From NCBI GenBank assembly GCA_035063885.1, contig JAPSFM010000081.1:1-24366 (forward strand): DNA of 24,366 nt, written 5' to 3'. This DNA comes from CAADGY01 sp900696665. Lineage in GTDB: Bacteria; Acidobacteriota; Terriglobia; Bryobacterales; Bryobacteraceae. Within the stretch, counting starts at the first letter, position 1; every line of letters begins with the position of its first letter. This document shows positions 22,697-24,366 of this stretch, one piece after another. The notes below the pieces were generated by a model. The model searched no databases. It saw only the letters and a program-made list of their open reading frames with translations, and had not been told where the DNA came from. The position numbers and the translations under genes are program-made.

Positions 22697-22754
22697 GAAA
22701 CCGCCCCCTCACGGTCGCGGCTCAGAAACCGATATTGCGAAAACGGGGCCGCAC
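22697..22754. repeat. hemC/cobA-hemD spacer with a possible dispersed-repeat fragment
   Basis: The 58-nt spacer contains a distinctive CCGCCCCCTCACGGTCGCGG at 22701-22720. From memory, related strings are found dispersed in Solibacter-type and planctomycete genomes; only one copy is visible in this window, so the call rests on recollection and needs a genome-wide search. The GGGG at 22745-22748 is the likely ribosome binding site of the next gene. Confidence 0.3.
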
Positions 22755-24245
22755 GTGTCAGCAAGCGGTAAAGTTTTTCTAGTGGGCGCCGGTCCCGGCG
22801 ATCCGGATCTCATCACAGTCAGGGGCCTGGAGGTCCTTAACAGGGCGACCGTTGTGCTCTACGACAACCTGGCCAATGCCATGTTGCTCGATTTGGCCCC
22901 TGAGACGGCAGAGCGCATTTATGTCGGGAAAAAGAAAGCGGCGCACAGTGTCTCCCAGGAAGAGATCTGCGCAGTGCTCCTGGAGAAGGCCCGTGCCGAT
23001 CACATTGTCGTCCGGCTGAAGGGTGGCGATCCGTTCATCTTCGGCCGCGGCGGAGAAGAGGCGGAAGCGCTCGCCGAAGCCGGTATCCCGTTCGAGGTGG
23101 TGCCCGGCGTAACGGCAGCGCTGGGAATTGCCGCCTACACGGGAGTGCCACTGACACATCGCGGGCACACCTCAGCCGTAAGTTTCGTCAGCGGACACAA
23201 CGTGGACATCATCGACTGGACGAAAGTAGGCCAGTCAGAGACGCTGGTGATCTACATGGGGTTGACTTCTTTCCCCGATATCGCCCGGAACCTCATCGCC
23301 AACGGGCGCTCGCCCGACACTCCGGCGATGGCGGTTCGTTGGGCCACCCGCCCGGACCAGGTGAGGATCACCGGGACCATCGCCACGCTACCGCGCCTAA
23401 TAGAGGAGCGGCGCATGAAACCGCCGGCCACGATCGTCGTGGGCGAAGTGGTACAACTCGGTGCGCGGCTGAACTGGTTTGAACGGCTTCCCCTATTCGG
23501 CCAGACGATTGTGGTGACGCGCGCAGCATCTCAGGCGGGCGATCTTTCGGCCAGGCTTCGTTCTCTCGGCGCTTGTGTCCGCGAGCTACCGGCGATTCAG
23601 ATTGGTCCGCCCGCGGACTCCGGCGCTCTTGACGCGGCCATCGCGCATCTCAGCGATTACGACTGGATTCTGTTCACTAGTGTAAACGGCGTACGGTTTT
23701 TTCTAGAGGCACTGGACCGCTCGCATGTGGACCTGAGATCGCTGCGCGCGCGCATCTGCACCATCGGTCCGGCAACGCGCCGGGCTGTGGAGGAACTCCA
23801 TTTGAAGGTGGACCTGACACCGGAGGTGTACGTGGCGGAAAGCCTAGTGGCTTCGCTGGCAACCGCGGACGTGGCAGGCCAACGTATTCTATTGCCGAGA
23901 GCGGCTGTGGCGCGGGACCTGGTTCCGGCGGAGTTGTCGCGAATGGGTGCGCATGTCGACGTGGTGGAGGCCTACCGGACTACCATGCCGGAGAGCATGG
24001 TGCCCCGCGCCCGGGAGCTGTTCGGATCAGGCACGCCTATCGATTGGATTACCGTAACCAGTTCTTCAACAGTGAAAAATCTCGTCTGTGCCGTGGGCGC
24101 CGAAACGCTGCGCGGCATCAAGCTCGCTTCAATAGGTCCCGTTACTTCTGCCACCGCCCGCGAGTTGGGCCTGGAAGCCACGGTGGAAGCGAATCCCTAT
24201 ACCATCGATGGATTAGTCGAGGCGATCCGGAATAGGTCCCGCTAG
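22755..24245 (+). CDS. cobA-hemD: Fused uroporphyrinogen-III C-methyltransferase / uroporphyrinogen-III synthase
   Basis: About 496 residues from GTG 22755, which has GGGG six nt upstream. Residues 1 to about 250 are a CobA/SUMT methyltransferase: VGAGPGDPDLITVRGLE at the start, LYDNLAN, RLKGGDPFIFGRGGEEAEAL and VPGVTAALGIAAYTGVPLTHR. This half methylates uroporphyrinogen III to precorrin-2, the entry to siroheme and cobalamin. From about 255 to the end is a HemD domain (TIVVTRAASQAG, DWILFTSVNGVRFF, ICTIGPATRRAVEE, DWITVTSSSTVKN), which cyclises hydroxymethylbilane from HemC to uroporphyrinogen III. The same fusion is known in clostridia and other bacteria. Longer frames starting inside hemC are possible, but that part is not conserved. 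The fusion couples making the branch-point metabolite with diverting it. Confidence 0.93.
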   Translation: MSASGKVFLVGAGPGDPDLITVRGLEVLNRATVVLYDNLANAMLLDLAPETAERIYVGKKKAAHSVSQEEICAVLLEKARADHIVVRLKGGDPFIFGRGGEEAEALAEAGIPFEVVPGVTAALGIAAYTGVPLTHRGHTSAVSFVSGHNVDIIDWTKVGQSETLVIYMGLTSFPDIARNLIANGRSPDTPAMAVRWATRPDQVRITGTIATLPRLIEERRMKPPATIVVGEVVQLGARLNWFERLPLFGQTIVVTRAASQAGDLSARLRSLGACVRELPAIQIGPPADSGALDAAIAHLSDYDWILFTSVNGVRFFLEALDRSHVDLRSLRARICTIGPATRRAVEELHLKVDLTPEVYVAESLVASLATADVAGQRILLPRAAVARDLVPAELSRMGAHVDVVEAYRTTMPESMVPRARELFGSGTPIDWITVTSSSTVKNLVCAVGAETLRGIKLASIGPVTSATARELGLEATVEANPYTIDGLVEAIRNRSR

Positions 24246-24366
24246 CTACTTCGCGGTGCAAAATGATGGCGTCCGCTCAGCGCGGGTGAAGTTCTGAGGC
24301 GAACAGACCGAAACAAAATAACCTGATTCTGTTTTGGTTCGTCTTTCAGACATGATTCGCTTGCGT
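24246..24366. other. Right-edge intergenic segment with an AT-rich hairpin
   Basis: After the fusion gene stop, the last 121 nt are less GC-rich. ACCGAAACA (24307-24315) and TGTTTTGGT (24330-24338) can pair with one G-T pair around a 14-nt loop. It may be the end of the heme operon transcript, but there is no clean T-run after the stem. An ATG at 24352 opens a frame that runs off the edge; it is too short to assign. Confidence 0.3.

Noticed and set aside
22557..22754. 66-codon upstream extension of the cobA-hemD gene
   Set aside because: It overlaps hemC in another frame and lacks SUMT-like sequence; GTG 22755 with a nearby GGGG gives the normal N-terminus.
24352..24366. ATG opening a frame at the right edge
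   Set aside because: Only five codons are visible and no ribosome binding site precedes it, so a gene cannot be supported.

Overview
The window is a gene-dense stretch of a high-GC bacterial chromosome. It carries 18 protein-coding genes, no RNA genes, no CRISPR array and no recognisable mobile element. Several features fit an acidobacterium of the Solibacter/Bryobacter type. These are metabolic enzymes with twin-arginine (TAT) type N-termini, a YjhG/YagF-type sugar-acid dehydratase, a ccsA-hemA-hemC-cobA/hemD heme operon with a fused last gene, and few strong Shine-Dalgarno sites. The taxonomic assignment is inference from gene content and style; no 16S rRNA or other decisive marker is present.

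Left part (1-5663): a SAM-dependent methyltransferase of the winged-helix type (+) converges on and overlaps by 19 nt a YjhG/YagF-family dehydratase (-). The dehydratase is divergent, across only 38 nt, from a two-gene operon of a Gfo/Idh/MocA oxidoreductase and a xylose-isomerase-like TIM-barrel protein. These three genes look like a carbohydrate or sugar-acid catabolic module.

Middle plus-strand part (5694-12490): purE (purine synthesis), larC (nickel-pincer cofactor), metG, tatD, a long-chain polyprenyl diphosphate synthase and a TAT-signal polysaccharide pyruvyl transferase family protein. larC-metG-tatD-polyprenyl synthase are chained by 4-19 nt overlaps and are very probably co-transcribed housekeeping genes.

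Minus-strand block (12497-19577): read in transcription order it is an SDR oxidoreductase, a stand-alone single-ring AAA+ protein resembling the second ATPase domain of ClpC/ClpB, a LolD-like ABC ATPase, a full ClpC, and an ALDH7-type aldehyde dehydrogenase. A clear intrinsic terminator lies between clpC and the aldehyde dehydrogenase. The block puts two Clp-type unfoldases near each other, both with a GF-type loop where ClpP docks.

Right part (19690-24245): a plus-strand tetrapyrrole operon of a CcsA/HemX-like membrane protein, glutamyl-tRNA reductase (hemA), porphobilinogen deaminase (hemC) and a fused uroporphyrinogen-III methyltransferase/synthase (cobA-hemD). It covers glutamyl-tRNA to uroporphyrinogen III except for the hemL and hemB steps, and adds the first siroheme/cobalamin step.

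No obviously new multi-gene system is visible. The most unusual elements are the single-ring ClpC-like ATPase, the apparently exported pyruvyl transferase homologue, and the terminator placed just upstream of the aldehyde dehydrogenase.
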